Shown: one piece after another, positions 13,497 through 19,967 of the stretch
Layout of the letters: every line of letters begins with the position of its first letter
Numbering within the stretch: position 1 is the stretch's first letter
Notes under the pieces: generated by a model
What the model saw: only the letters and a program-made list of their open reading frames with translations
The model's database searches: none
What the model was told of the DNA's origin: nothing
Program-made: the position numbers and the translations under genes
Source: Candidatus Thorarchaeota archaeon
Lineage (GTDB): Archaea > Asgardarchaeota > Thorarchaeia > Thorarchaeales > Thorarchaeaceae
Reading direction: 5' to 3'
NCBI GenBank assembly: GCA_029855925.1
Contig: JAGSHP010000216.1
Location: 1-19,967 of the forward strand
DNA: 19,967 nucleotides

Positions 13497-13961
13497 ATGC
13501 CATCATACCGATATAGCATAATAGGCATTGACCCGGACAAGACCGCCATAGCAAGCGGCAGAAATATGAGATGCTCCCCGAAGCAAAGCAGAGAAGTCTG
13601 TAAAGCGATAAAGGGCATGATGCTCGATAAAGCAATCGAGCTCCTCGAGAGTGTGATTGAGGAGAAGGCATGGATCCCTTACAGACGCCACAAGAAGAAG
13701 CGTGGCCATCATTCTGGCATGAAGAAATGGGCTGCGGGCGGCCATCCGGTGAAGGCATCTCGGATGATCTTGAAGGTCCTCAAGAACGCAGAGGCAAATG
13801 CGGATGACAAGGGCCTGGACATTGACCGACTCAAGGTTGTACATGCAGCTGCTCACAGGGGCCGAACTTACAAGCAAATGATTGAACGTGCTTTCGGTCG
13901 GAGTTCACCCTACTTTGAGAATACGACGCATGTCGAGATAGTTGTAGAAGAGGTGTCCTAA
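13497..13961 (+). CDS. rpl22: Ribosomal protein uL22
   Basis: Large-subunit protein lining the peptide exit tunnel. The 154-aa archaeal form shows NMRCSPKQSREVCKAIKGM near the start, RRHKKKRGHH, then the extended hairpin and the conserved KVVHAAAHRGRTYK near 122-136. A weak GGAAG Shine-Dalgarno sits 9 nt before ATG 13497. In most archaea uS19 precedes uL22; here only the 53-aa ORF does. Its TAA is immediately followed by the uS3 GTG. Confidence 0.96.
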   Translation: MPSYRYSIIGIDPDKTAIASGRNMRCSPKQSREVCKAIKGMMLDKAIELLESVIEEKAWIPYRRHKKKRGHHSGMKKWAAGGHPVKASRMILKVLKNAEANADDKGLDIDRLKVVHAAAHRGRTYKQMIERAFGRSSPYFENTTHVEIVVEEVS

Positions 13962-14879
13962 GTGTCGGCAGTCAAGTACTTTATTGATCAGAACACCAGA
14001 CGACTGAAGATCGACGAGTTCTTAGGAATGGAACTCAACTCTGCAGGGTACGGTGGCGTCGAGATTCGTAAGATGCCCACGCGTACTGAGGTTGTCATTC
14101 ATGCATCTCGTCCGGGCGTCGTTATTGGTAGAAGAGGTTCCAAGATTCGAGAACTCACAGACATCCTGGAGCATGACTTTGGTGTCCGTAATGTGCAGGT
14201 GGAAGTCGCAGAGATCGAGAATCCATGGCTCAACGCGCAGGTCATGGCTTCACGACTGGCTCGTCAGCTGGAGCGTGGTGTCCGATTTCGTCGGATGGCA
14301 TACTGGATTCTCCGGCGGGTCATGCGCGCTGGGGCACTTGGGTGTGAGATAATCGTCAAGGGCAAACTTTCCAGCCGTCGTGCGCGTTATCAGAAGTTTA
14401 GACAGGCAACAATTGCAAAGACTGGTCGTCCCGCCGAACTATTTGTTGACGAGGCTGATGACATTGCTGTTCTCAAGCCTGGAGTCATTGGTGTCAAAGT
14501 GCGAATCATGAAGCCTGATGCAAAGTTACCAGGTGTTATCACTGTCAAGAAGCCCAAGGTGAAGAAGGTCAAGGAACGCGAGCTGATAAAGGCCCCTGAA
14601 GAGGTCAAGGCTGAGGAGGCAGTTGCCGAAGAGGCTGAAGTGGTCGAGTCCGAGCTTGAGGGCATCACAGACATCGAAGAGCTCAAAGAGTTGGAAGAGT
14701 TGGATGCATTGGATCTTGTGGAGGATGTGACCCCGGAGCCACCGGCATCTGACGAGTCCAAGCCTGAGCCTGCCCCATCTGAAGAGGAGGCTCCCTCGGA
14801 GTCATCCCCGCCAGAAGAGGTGGCTGATGTTGATTTATCGGAACTTGATGAACTGGACAAGACTGAGGGAGATGAGTGA
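13962..14879 (+). CDS. rps3: Ribosomal protein uS3 with long acidic C-terminal tail
   Basis: Small-subunit head protein at the mRNA entry site. The KH domain carries VVIGRRGSKI (53-62) and the C-terminal domain has GCEIIVKGKLSSRRA and the conserved PGVIGVKVRIM; this body ends near residue 197. A tail of about 107 residues follows: a short basic link (KKPKVKKVKER), then a strongly acidic, proline/serine/glutamate-rich stretch with ELKELEELDALDLVED and SELDELDKTEGDE. The body is normal and the tail is unusually long, so total length is 305 aa. The GTG start has GAGG 8 nt upstream and touches the uL22 stop. Confidence 0.96.
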   Translation: MSAVKYFIDQNTRRLKIDEFLGMELNSAGYGGVEIRKMPTRTEVVIHASRPGVVIGRRGSKIRELTDILEHDFGVRNVQVEVAEIENPWLNAQVMASRLARQLERGVRFRRMAYWILRRVMRAGALGCEIIVKGKLSSRRARYQKFRQATIAKTGRPAELFVDEADDIAVLKPGVIGVKVRIMKPDAKLPGVITVKKPKVKKVKERELIKAPEEVKAEEAVAEEAEVVESELEGITDIEELKELEELDALDLVEDVTPEPPASDESKPEPAPSEEEAPSESSPPEEVADVDLSELDELDKTEGDE

Positions 14880-14881
14880 TC

Positions 14882-15097
14882 ATGGCGCGACTTACTGCTA
14901 AGGATATTCGAAGTCTGACCAAGGAGGAGCGTAAGAAGAAGCTCGACGATCTCTATGACGAGCTCTCCAGTATCAGAATTCAGCTTGCTACTGGTGGCGG
15001 TACTGAGAACCCGTACAAGATCCGCGGAGTCAAAAGAGCAATTGCGCGGCTTCTCACGATTCAGAGAGAGATGGAACTGGAGGAGGGCCGGCAATGA
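14882..15097 (+). CDS. rpl29: Ribosomal protein uL29
   Basis: A 71-aa large-subunit protein near the exit tunnel, recognised by LTAKDIRSLTKEERKKKLDDLYDEL and a second helix ending IARLLTIQREME. ATG 14882 is preferred: GGGAG is about 9 nt upstream of it but only 3 nt from the earlier GTG at 14876 (which would give MIM). It begins just after the uS3 stop and its own stop overlaps the Rpp29 ATG. Confidence 0.95.
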   Translation: MARLTAKDIRSLTKEERKKKLDDLYDELSSIRIQLATGGGTENPYKIRGVKRAIARLLTIQREMELEEGRQ

Positions 15098-15378
15098 CAA
15101 TCACCCCTGAAAATCTCCTAAGGCATGAACTCACAGGTCTACATGCTCATGTTGTTGATGCACGTGATCCGAGTCTTGTGTGCAAGGAGGGTATTATTAC
15201 CGGTGAAACTCGGAGCATGGTTCATCTCGAGACCCGCTCCGGGATTGTAAAAGTTCCAAAGTCGGTGTCTGTTCTCGACATGCGACTGTCCGATGAAACA
15301 CTTGTCAGAGTCGATGGACGTCTGCTGGTTGGTCGTCCCGAAGACCGGCTGAAAAGGCCCATCAAGAGGAGATGGTAA
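15094..15378 (+). CDS. RNase P protein component 1, Rpp29/Pop4 homologue
   Basis: Protein subunit of RNase P, which removes tRNA 5' leaders. The 94-aa protein has the Rpp29 features LLRHELTGLHAHVVDARDP, VCKEGIITGETRSMVHLET and VPKSVSVLDM, and ends in a basic DRLKRPIKRRW. Its ATG overlaps the uL29 stop (ATGA), so translation is coupled. Placement between uL29 and uS17 is usual in archaea, where RNase P and ribosome production share an operon. Confidence 0.93.
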   Translation: MTITPENLLRHELTGLHAHVVDARDPSLVCKEGIITGETRSMVHLETRSGIVKVPKSVSVLDMRLSDETLVRVDGRLLVGRPEDRLKRPIKRRW

Positions 15379-15379
15379 A

Positions 15380-15745
15380 ATGAGCAAGAGCAAGGTAAAG
15401 GTGCGCAATATCGGCATTCCCAATGTGACACCCCCAGAGAAGACGTGCGAGGACCCCAACTGTCCATTTCATGGCACACTCCCAGTTCGCGGTCGAATTA
15501 TGGAGGGCGTTGTCACAAGCACCAAGATGCACAAGGCCTGCACATTCCAGCAGGACTACCTGAGCCTGATTAAGAAATACTCGCGATACGAACGTCGCCG
15601 ATCCAAGAAGCATGCTCACGTTCCGGACTGCATGGACGTACGGGTGGGTGATATTGTGAAGGTGGTCGAATGCAGACCACTTAGCAAGACAGTATCATGT
15701 GTCGTTGTCGAGGTCAAACACGCTGAAGTCGACCAGGAGGCGTAA
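15380..15745 (+). CDS. rps17: Ribosomal protein uS17
   Basis: Primary 16S rRNA-binding protein of 121 aa. The archaeal pre-domain TCEDPNCPFHGTLPVRGR (about 22-39) precedes the OB-fold, with VGDIVKVVECRPLSKT near 89-104 and the terminal SCVVVEVK. Ser/Arg/Lys stretches (SRYERRRSKKHAH) match the family. Start ATG has GAGG 10 nt upstream; it follows Rpp29 by one nt. Confidence 0.96.
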   Translation: MSKSKVKVRNIGIPNVTPPEKTCEDPNCPFHGTLPVRGRIMEGVVTSTKMHKACTFQQDYLSLIKKYSRYERRRSKKHAHVPDCMDVRVGDIVKVVECRPLSKTVSCVVVEVKHAEVDQEA

Positions 15746-15748
15746 TCA

Positions 15749-16171
15749 ATGTCGAGAAAGCTAAGTAGAGGAATTCGGAAGTTCATCCCGAGAATGTCTC
15801 GGGGTCTCCCAATAGGCGCCACACTGGTCTGTGCAGACAACTCTGGCGCAAAGGAGCTCAAGCTGATTACAGTCCTCGGCTACAAAGGTAAGCTGCGCAA
15901 GCTGGGCAAGGCGGGCATTGGTGATCGAGTCAATGTCGCAGTCACAAAGGGCAAGCAGGAGTTGCGAAAGCAGGTCCTCACAGCAGTCATCGTCCGGCAG
16001 CGAAAGCCATACCGACGGCCCGATGGGACTTGGATGCAATTCGAAGACAATGCTGCGGTCCTCATCAAGCCCGGTGGCGAGCCACAGGGGTCTGAGATGC
16101 GCGGTCCAATGGCACGTGAGGTCACTCTGAAATGGCCTCGTGTAGCAGCCATTGCTTCAAAGATAGTGTGA
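15749..16171 (+). CDS. rpl14: Ribosomal protein uL14
   Basis: Large-subunit protein at the subunit interface. The 140-aa archaeal form has GATLVCADNSGAKELKLITV near 23-42, the basic loop GDRVNVAVTKGK, VIVRQRKPYRRPDGT and the C-terminal MRGPMAREVTLKWPRVAAIA. GGAGG lies 8 nt before ATG 15749. uL24 starts 9 or 12 nt past its stop. Confidence 0.97.
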   Translation: MSRKLSRGIRKFIPRMSRGLPIGATLVCADNSGAKELKLITVLGYKGKLRKLGKAGIGDRVNVAVTKGKQELRKQVLTAVIVRQRKPYRRPDGTWMQFEDNAAVLIKPGGEPQGSEMRGPMAREVTLKWPRVAAIASKIV

Positions 16172-16179
16172 GGTTGAAG

Positions 16180-16566
16180 ATGATGACTAAGAAGCCAAGT
16201 AGCAAGTCCCCCAGGAAACAGCGACGCCGCATTACTCAGAGTCCTCTGCACGCTCATAAAGAGATGCTGAGATGCAGGCTTGATGAGATGCTAAGAGAAG
16301 AATATGGCGTACGCTCAATGGTCATCCGAAAGGGCGATCTTGTACGCATTATGAGGGGCCAGTTTCGAGACACAGAGGCCAAAGTGACACGAGTGGATTA
16401 CAGAGAGATTCGGGTTTATGTCGATGCAGCAACCACGGCAAAGGCTGATGGTAAGGAGGCTCCTATCCCGTTGCATCCGTCAAACCTCATGATTGTCAAG
16501 CTGGAACTTGACAATGACAGAAAGAGGGTTCTCGAGCGAAGAACCGCTATGATGGGGGTTGAATAG
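16180..16566 (+). CDS. rpl24: Ribosomal protein uL24
   Basis: Large-subunit KOW-domain protein of 128 aa: a basic tail (KPSSKSPRKQRRR), a helix HAHKEMLRCRLDEMLREEYGV, the KOW core KGDLVRIMRGQFRDTEAKVTRV and HPSNLMIVKLELDNDRK. The frame is open upstream to 16132 inside uL14, but two adjacent ATGs at 16180 and 16183 follow GAGG at 16170-16173. The second ATG has the 9-nt spacing typical of this operon, so the protein may begin one residue later. Confidence 0.96.
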   Translation: MMTKKPSSKSPRKQRRRITQSPLHAHKEMLRCRLDEMLREEYGVRSMVIRKGDLVRIMRGQFRDTEAKVTRVDYREIRVYVDAATTAKADGKEAPIPLHPSNLMIVKLELDNDRKRVLERRTAMMGVE

Positions 16567-16567
16567 A

Positions 16568-17323
16568 ATGGCACGACGAGGTCAAAAGAAACATCTCAAA
16601 CGATTGCCAGCACCAAAGCACTGGCCAATCAAACGCAAGCACGGTAAATTCACGACCCGGGTTCTTCCAGGACCACATCCAAAGGAAGAGTCTCTCACAC
16701 TAGCCATTCTCTTGCGAGAGATCTTGGGCTACGCTGAGACCATGCGCGAAGTGAAGAACATACTGAATGCGCGTCAAGTTCTAGTTGATGGACGAGTGAG
16801 GACTGAACCACGATTTCCAGTAGGCGTGATGGATGTCATTGAGATAACCTCCTCTGGAGAGCGCTTCAGACTCCTTCCCAAGATTCGTGGAGGTCTTCGG
16901 CTTGTGCCAATCGATGATAAAGAGGCTACCTTCAAACTGTGCAGAATTGAGCACAAGATGATGGTCCCCGGCGGGAAGTTACAGATGACACTCCATGATG
17001 GGCGTAATCTTCTCCTGCCCGAGGGCCACAAACCCTCAGATTTCAGGACACTTGATACAATCAAGATCACAATTCCAGATCAGAAGTTCCTCAAGTCGTA
17101 TCCAATCAAAGAGGGTGCCTATGCGGTCATCACTCAAGGGAAGAACGTTGGTATCGAGGGACGAATTGTTGCAGTCGAGCGACGATTTGGAACTCACGCC
17201 AGCACAGTGACTCTTGAGGATCCCACTGGACAGCGAGTCCAGACGGCACTTGAATACGTCTTTGTGGTTGGTGAAAATAGCCCTGAGGTTCAACTGGAGT
17301 CGGTTGGAGGTGTTCCGGCATGA
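16568..17323 (+). CDS. rps4e: Ribosomal protein eS4
   Basis: Small-subunit protein found in archaea and eukaryotes. The 251-aa protein shows LKRLPAPKHWPIKRKHGKF at the start, an S4 RNA-binding domain around ILGYAETMREVKNIL and ARQVLVDGRVRTE, the long beta domain, and a C-terminal KOW-like EGAYAVITQGKNVGIEGRI. ATG 16568 is chosen over the TTG at 16559; GGGGG lies 9 nt upstream. The stop overlaps the uL5 ATG. Confidence 0.97.
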   Translation: MARRGQKKHLKRLPAPKHWPIKRKHGKFTTRVLPGPHPKEESLTLAILLREILGYAETMREVKNILNARQVLVDGRVRTEPRFPVGVMDVIEITSSGERFRLLPKIRGGLRLVPIDDKEATFKLCRIEHKMMVPGGKLQMTLHDGRNLLLPEGHKPSDFRTLDTIKITIPDQKFLKSYPIKEGAYAVITQGKNVGIEGRIVAVERRFGTHASTVTLEDPTGQRVQTALEYVFVVGENSPEVQLESVGGVPA

Positions 17324-17913
17324 CAGCTGCAGAAGAGTCCCTTACCCCCCATGAGGATGTTATTGTAAAGGAATGGGATGCTTTTCCCATGCGCCGTCCC
17401 TACATCGCAAAGGTCATTGTAGACATGTGCACTGGTGGCGGTGAACCGTTGAAGCGTGCTGCAACCATTCTTGAACAATTGACCGGGCAGACTCCTGTGC
17501 AGAGCCGGGCAAAGCAGACGATTCGTGACTTTGGCATTCGGAAGAGGGAGGCAATTGCTGTTCGTGTGACACTGCGTCATGAACGAGCAAGAGACTTCCT
17601 AGAGCGAGCGCTGAAGGCAAGAGAAAACACCCTTCTGATCAAGAACTGGGACGAAGATGGCAATTTTGCCTTCGGAATAAAAGAACACATTGACATTCCT
17701 GGAGTGAAATACGATCCACAGCTTGGAATCCAGGGAATGAACATAACTGTGGTCCTAGAGCGGCCAGGTTTTAGAGTCAAGAGACGACGCAGACGTAAAG
17801 CAAAGGTTCCGTGGCGACACCGGCTCACCCGTGAGGAGAGCATGGTATTCATGAAGAATGAATTCGGCGTCGAGATTCTGGAGAAGGAGCGTGAACGCAC
17901 GTATCTGTTCTAG
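17320..17913 (+). CDS. rpl5: Ribosomal protein uL5
   Basis: 5S rRNA-binding protein of the central protuberance. The 197-aa protein has MRRPYIAKVIVDMCTGGGEPLKRA, then the conserved LTGQTPVQSRAKQTIRDFGIRKREAIAVRVTLR (about 55-87) interpreted in two blocks, and GIKEHIDIPGVKYDPQLGI followed by MNITVVLERPGFRVKRRRRRK. About 40 C-terminal residues (KVPWRHRLTREESMVFMKN) continue beyond the usual bacterial end, as in archaeal forms. GAGG is 9 nt upstream; ATGA overlap with eS4 indicates coupling. Confidence 0.97.
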   Translation: MTAAEESLTPHEDVIVKEWDAFPMRRPYIAKVIVDMCTGGGEPLKRAATILEQLTGQTPVQSRAKQTIRDFGIRKREAIAVRVTLRHERARDFLERALKARENTLLIKNWDEDGNFAFGIKEHIDIPGVKYDPQLGIQGMNITVVLERPGFRVKRRRRRKAKVPWRHRLTREESMVFMKNEFGVEILEKERERTYLF

Positions 17914-17922
17914 AGGTGATTG

Positions 17923-18096
17923 ATGATGAGTAGTAAAGGACGAGAACGTGATAAGAAGCGCAAGATGGGCAAAGGAAGCAGGACGTGCATACGGTGTGGA
18001 ACGCACCGTGCAATAATCCGCTCCTACGGTCTCAACATGTGCCGCCGCTGTTTCAGGGAAACTGCGGAGAAGATGGGTTTCCGCAAGTACAGGTAG
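17923..18096 (+). CDS. rps14: Ribosomal protein uS14 (zinc-binding form)
   Basis: A 57-aa small-subunit protein, easy to miss because of its size. It carries C22-x2-C25 and C40-x2-C43 (TCIRCGTHRAIIRSYGLNMC), the zinc ribbon of archaeal uS14, and ends in AEKMGFRKYR. Gene order uL5-uS14-uS8 is the standard one. Two adjacent ATGs at 17923 and 17926 follow GAGG at 17913-17916; the second has the 9-nt spacing seen elsewhere, so the mature start may be there. Confidence 0.96.
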   Translation: MMSSKGRERDKKRKMGKGSRTCIRCGTHRAIIRSYGLNMCRRCFRETAEKMGFRKYR

Positions 18097-18111
18097 GGAG
18101 GTCTTGAAGAA

Positions 18112-18504
18112 ATGACGCTACTAGATCCACTGGCAGATGCAATGTCTAGCATCTACAACAGCGAGGTTATCGGCAGGTCCGAGGTAGTGGTTGCTCCCGC
18201 ATCCAGCCTAATCGAACGTGTACTGCATGTCATGCAGATGAAGGGTTACATCGGCGAATTCGAGCGAATTGACGATGGAAAGGCTGGCAGGTTCAGAATA
18301 CAGCTAATGGGACGAACCAACAAGTGCGGTGTTATCAAGCCACGTTACCCAGTCAAGCGGGACGGCTTCGAGAAGTTTGAGAAACGCTTTCTCCCCGCCT
18401 ACAACTATGGCATTCTCATTGTCACAACCCCACAGGGCGTGATGACTCATGAGGAGGCCAAGAAGCGTGGAATTGGCGGACGACTTCTTGCCTATGTATA
18501 TTGA
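18112..18504 (+). CDS. rps8: Ribosomal protein uS8
   Basis: Primary 16S rRNA-binding protein of 130 aa with LDPLADAMSSIYNSEVIGR at the start, a central MKGYIGEFERIDDG, and the C-terminal GILIVTTPQGVMTHEEAKKRGIGGRLLAYVY. GGAGGT is upstream with GAGG ending 10 nt before ATG 18112. The last codon and stop overlap the beginning of the uL6 frame. Confidence 0.97.
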   Translation: MTLLDPLADAMSSIYNSEVIGRSEVVVAPASSLIERVLHVMQMKGYIGEFERIDDGKAGRFRIQLMGRTNKCGVIKPRYPVKRDGFEKFEKRFLPAYNYGILIVTTPQGVMTHEEAKKRGIGGRLLAYVY

Positions 18505-18518
18505 TGGAGGTCAGAGAA

Positions 18519-19082
18519 ATGCCTAGCGAAGCACTCTACGAAAAGCGGATTACAATCCCCGACGAATGTCAGGTGGAGCTCAGTGATAAGACTGTGAAGG
18601 TGACTGGTCCTAAGGGCACTCTTGAGAGATCATTCCCTGAGCCCTATACTAAGATTCGTCGTGAAGGTAACGATATAGTGGCCTCCACAAACATTTCACG
18701 CAAACGAACACGTGCGTTGGTAGGAACAATCATCGCACATATCAAGAACATGTTCATTGGTGTAACTCATGGTTATACCTACGAGTTGAAGATAGTATAT
18801 TCTCACTTCCCAATCACTGCGGAAGTCAGGGGAGATGAGGTTATTATCAAGAATTTCATCGGTGAACGAGGAATACGCAAGGCTCGCCTAATTGGTGATG
18901 TTGACGTAAAGATATCCGAAGATGAGATCATAATCAGCGGTATAAACATCGAAGATGTTTCCCAAAGCGCAGCTAACATTCAGCTCGCCTGCAAGATTCG
19001 TGATAAAGATCGCCGAGTCTTCTTGGATGGTATCTACGTCATAAGAAAGCGGAAGGGCGAGGAAGTAAAGTCCATAGTATAA
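18519..19082 (+). CDS. rpl6: Ribosomal protein uL6
   Basis: Large-subunit protein near the factor-binding site. From ATG 18519 it has 187 aa: IPDECQVELSDKTVKVTGPKG, a first lobe ending THGYTYELKIVYSHFPI, and a second lobe with GERGIRKARLIGDVDVKISED and the C-terminal DKDRRVFLDGIYV. TTG 18501 and ATG 18504 are in frame, but GGAGGT at 18506-18511 sets GAGG 8 nt before ATG 18519 and would lie inside the longer forms. Confidence 0.96.
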   Translation: MPSEALYEKRITIPDECQVELSDKTVKVTGPKGTLERSFPEPYTKIRREGNDIVASTNISRKRTRALVGTIIAHIKNMFIGVTHGYTYELKIVYSHFPITAEVRGDEVIIKNFIGERGIRKARLIGDVDVKISEDEIIISGINIEDVSQSAANIQLACKIRDKDRRVFLDGIYVIRKRKGEEVKSIV

Positions 19083-19092
19083 GGAGGAGTAA

Positions 19093-19950
19093 ATGATGTC
19101 AGAGAAGTCGAAGACGACGAAGTCAAAGACGAAGAAGACCAAAGACACTCCAAAGGAGCCAAAGAAGACAACGACTAAGAAGACCACAGCCAAGAAGACT
19201 GAGGCGGCTCCAAAGAGCAAGACGTCCTCCAAGAAGACAACGGCCAAAGAGGCTAAGCCAAAGAAGACAACGACTAAGAAGACCACAGCCAAGAAGGCAG
19301 AGGCTAAGCCAAAGAAGACGACGGCTAAGAAGACAACGGCCAAAAAGGCAGAGGCCAAGCCGAAGAAGCCTGCGGCCAAGAAGACTGCAGCCAAGAAGGC
19401 GGAGGCGAAGCCAAAGAAGACCGCAGCTAAGAAGCTCAAAGCCAAGAAGGCGCCAGCCAAAGCCAAGAAGGTCGCACCAAAGGGTCCACTCACTCGTGAA
19501 GCCATCCGCAAGACTCGAGAGTTCAAGCTTGCTCATGAGATGCGCCGACGTCAACCTGCTTTTAGACATGATCAGGCGCACCGATGGGTCAGAGTCAAAG
19601 ACTCATGGCGAAAGGTTCGAGGTATCGACAGTCCGACCAGGCAGAAGCGTCGTGGTCGAATAGCAATGGTTGAGTCTGGTTATCGAAAGCCAAGGCTCGT
19701 TCGGGGACTTCACCCCTCTGGTTTCGTTGAAGTGCTGGTTCACCGACCCGCAGACCTTGAGGGTCTCAATCCCGAAATTCATGCAGTCCGCATTGCAGGA
19801 ACTGTAGGGGATCGCAAACGGGAAGACATCATCAAGAGGGCAGAAGCCATGATGATTCGCGTTCTGAATGCTGGCGCACCCGAGAGCGTAATGGAAGAGG
19901 ACCTCTTCACTGAGCTTGAAGGCATTGATATGGAGGTCGGAACAAGATGA
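19093..19950 (+). CDS. rpl32e: Ribosomal protein eL32 with histone-H1-like lysine/alanine-rich N-terminal tail
   Basis: The C-terminal part (about residues 135-262) is a normal eL32: FKLAHEMRRRQPAFRHDQAHRW, WRKVRGIDSPTRQKRRGR, GYRKPRLVRGLHPSGF and the later AVRIAGTVGDRKREDIIKRA. In front is a roughly 130-residue tail of almost only Lys, Ala, Thr, Pro and Glu, built of four 17-residue units of the type AKPKKTTAKKTTAKKAE. Ordinary archaeal eL32 lacks this. The C-terminus also runs about 20 residues past the core. Two adjacent ATGs (19093, 19096) follow AAGGAGG; the second is 8 nt from GGAGG. The stop overlaps the eL19 start. Confidence 0.95.
   Translation: MMSEKSKTTKSKTKKTKDTPKEPKKTTTKKTTAKKTEAAPKSKTSSKKTTAKEAKPKKTTTKKTTAKKAEAKPKKTTAKKTTAKKAEAKPKKPAAKKTAAKKAEAKPKKTAAKKLKAKKAPAKAKKVAPKGPLTREAIRKTREFKLAHEMRRRQPAFRHDQAHRWVRVKDSWRKVRGIDSPTRQKRRGRIAMVESGYRKPRLVRGLHPSGFVEVLVHRPADLEGLNPEIHAVRIAGTVGDRKREDIIKRAEAMMIRVLNAGAPESVMEEDLFTELEGIDMEVGTR
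19157..19458 (+). repeat. In-frame repeats coding the eL32 lysine/alanine tail
   Basis: Four consecutive 51-bp units, at 19255-19305, 19306-19356, 19357-19407 and 19408-19458, each code a 17-aa unit starting AKPKK. In addition, 19157-19197 and 19256-19296 are identical over 41 bp, 99 bp apart. The units diverge mainly at third positions, so the protein pattern is better kept than the DNA. Confidence 0.85.
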
Positions 19951-19967
19951 AATTGACTACTCAGAAA
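19947..19967 (+). CDS. rpl19e: Ribosomal protein eL19, first seven codons (cut by right edge)
   Basis: ATG AAA TTG ACT ACT CAG AAA (MKLTTQK) is the usual beginning of archaeal eL19, and eL19 follows eL32 in archaeal operons. The ATG overlaps the eL32 TGA (ATGA). GGAGG upstream ends 10 nt before it. Confidence 0.82.

Noticed and set aside
13469..13516. 15-codon ORF overlapping the uL22 start
   Set aside because: Very short, no supporting signal; the uL22 start has its own weak Shine-Dalgarno.
14390..15100. 236-aa minus-strand frame
   Set aside because: The serine-rich antisense of the acidic uS3 tail and uL29.
19157..19458. CRISPR-like array
   Set aside because: The repeats are in frame, contiguous without spacers, and code the eL32 tail.
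18888..19581. Two hydrophobic minus-strand frames opposite eL32
   Set aside because: Their leucine/valine-rich repeats are simply the antisense of the lysine/alanine repeat in eL32.
1..19967. tRNA, rRNA, insertion sequence, prophage or defence system
   Set aside because: No cloverleaf with anticodon and T-loop, transposase, integrase, terminal inverted repeats or defence-family proteins were seen. Intergenic gaps are short and mostly explained by promoters. This is by reading only; a covariance-model scan could change it.

Overview
The window comes from an archaeon. It encodes TFB, a type II methionine aminopeptidase, geranylgeranylglyceryl phosphate synthase (the enzyme of archaeal ether lipids), the RNase P protein Rpp29, the archaeal/eukaryotic-type ribosomal proteins eS4, eL32 and eL19, and DUF211 and DUF1922 proteins. 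TATA-like boxes lie about 25 nt upstream of several starts. A roadblock/LC7 protein, an ICMT-like membrane methyltransferase and histone-H1-like or acidic tails on ribosomal proteins fit an Asgard lineage, possibly Thorarchaeota-like. That placement is an inference with moderate confidence. The DNA is gene-dense, with no rRNA, tRNA, CRISPR array or insertion sequence seen.

Left part (1-5000): the N-terminus of a B12-binding radical SAM protein runs off the left edge (minus). It diverges from aIF1/SUI1 (plus), whose only workable start is CTG. A minus-strand series follows: TFB, methionine aminopeptidase, a roadblock protein, GGGP synthase and an ICMT-like methyltransferase.

Middle (5000-13200): a complete HdrA with flavin and iron-sulfur motifs and a MobA-like nucleotidyltransferase (plus) converge with HypD (minus). 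Further on are a 127-aa unknown, a DUF211 protein, a protein with one TFB-like cyclin fold, a coiled-coil unknown, a 2[4Fe-4S] ferredoxin (minus), two small zinc-ribbon or winged-helix proteins (plus) and a VOC protein (minus). HdrA, HypD, MobA and the ferredoxin suggest hydrogen- and ferredoxin-linked anaerobic metabolism, but their usual partner genes are not here.

Right part (13276-19967): a plus-strand ribosomal operon, uL22-uS3-uL29-Rpp29-uS17-uL14-uL24-eS4-uL5-uS14-uS8-uL6-eL32-eL19 (cut at the right edge). Gene order is the usual archaeal S10/spc order, but nothing upstream of uL22 (uS19, uL2, uL23, uL4, uL3) is present. A TATA box sits instead before an unrecognised 53-aa ORF that would be translated from a leaderless mRNA at the head of the operon.

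Most genes have a Shine-Dalgarno (SD) sequence whose GAGG-equivalent ends 7-10 nt before the start codon. I used this spacing to choose between alternative starts, including the CTG start of aIF1 and the second ATG of four tandem ATG-ATG starts.
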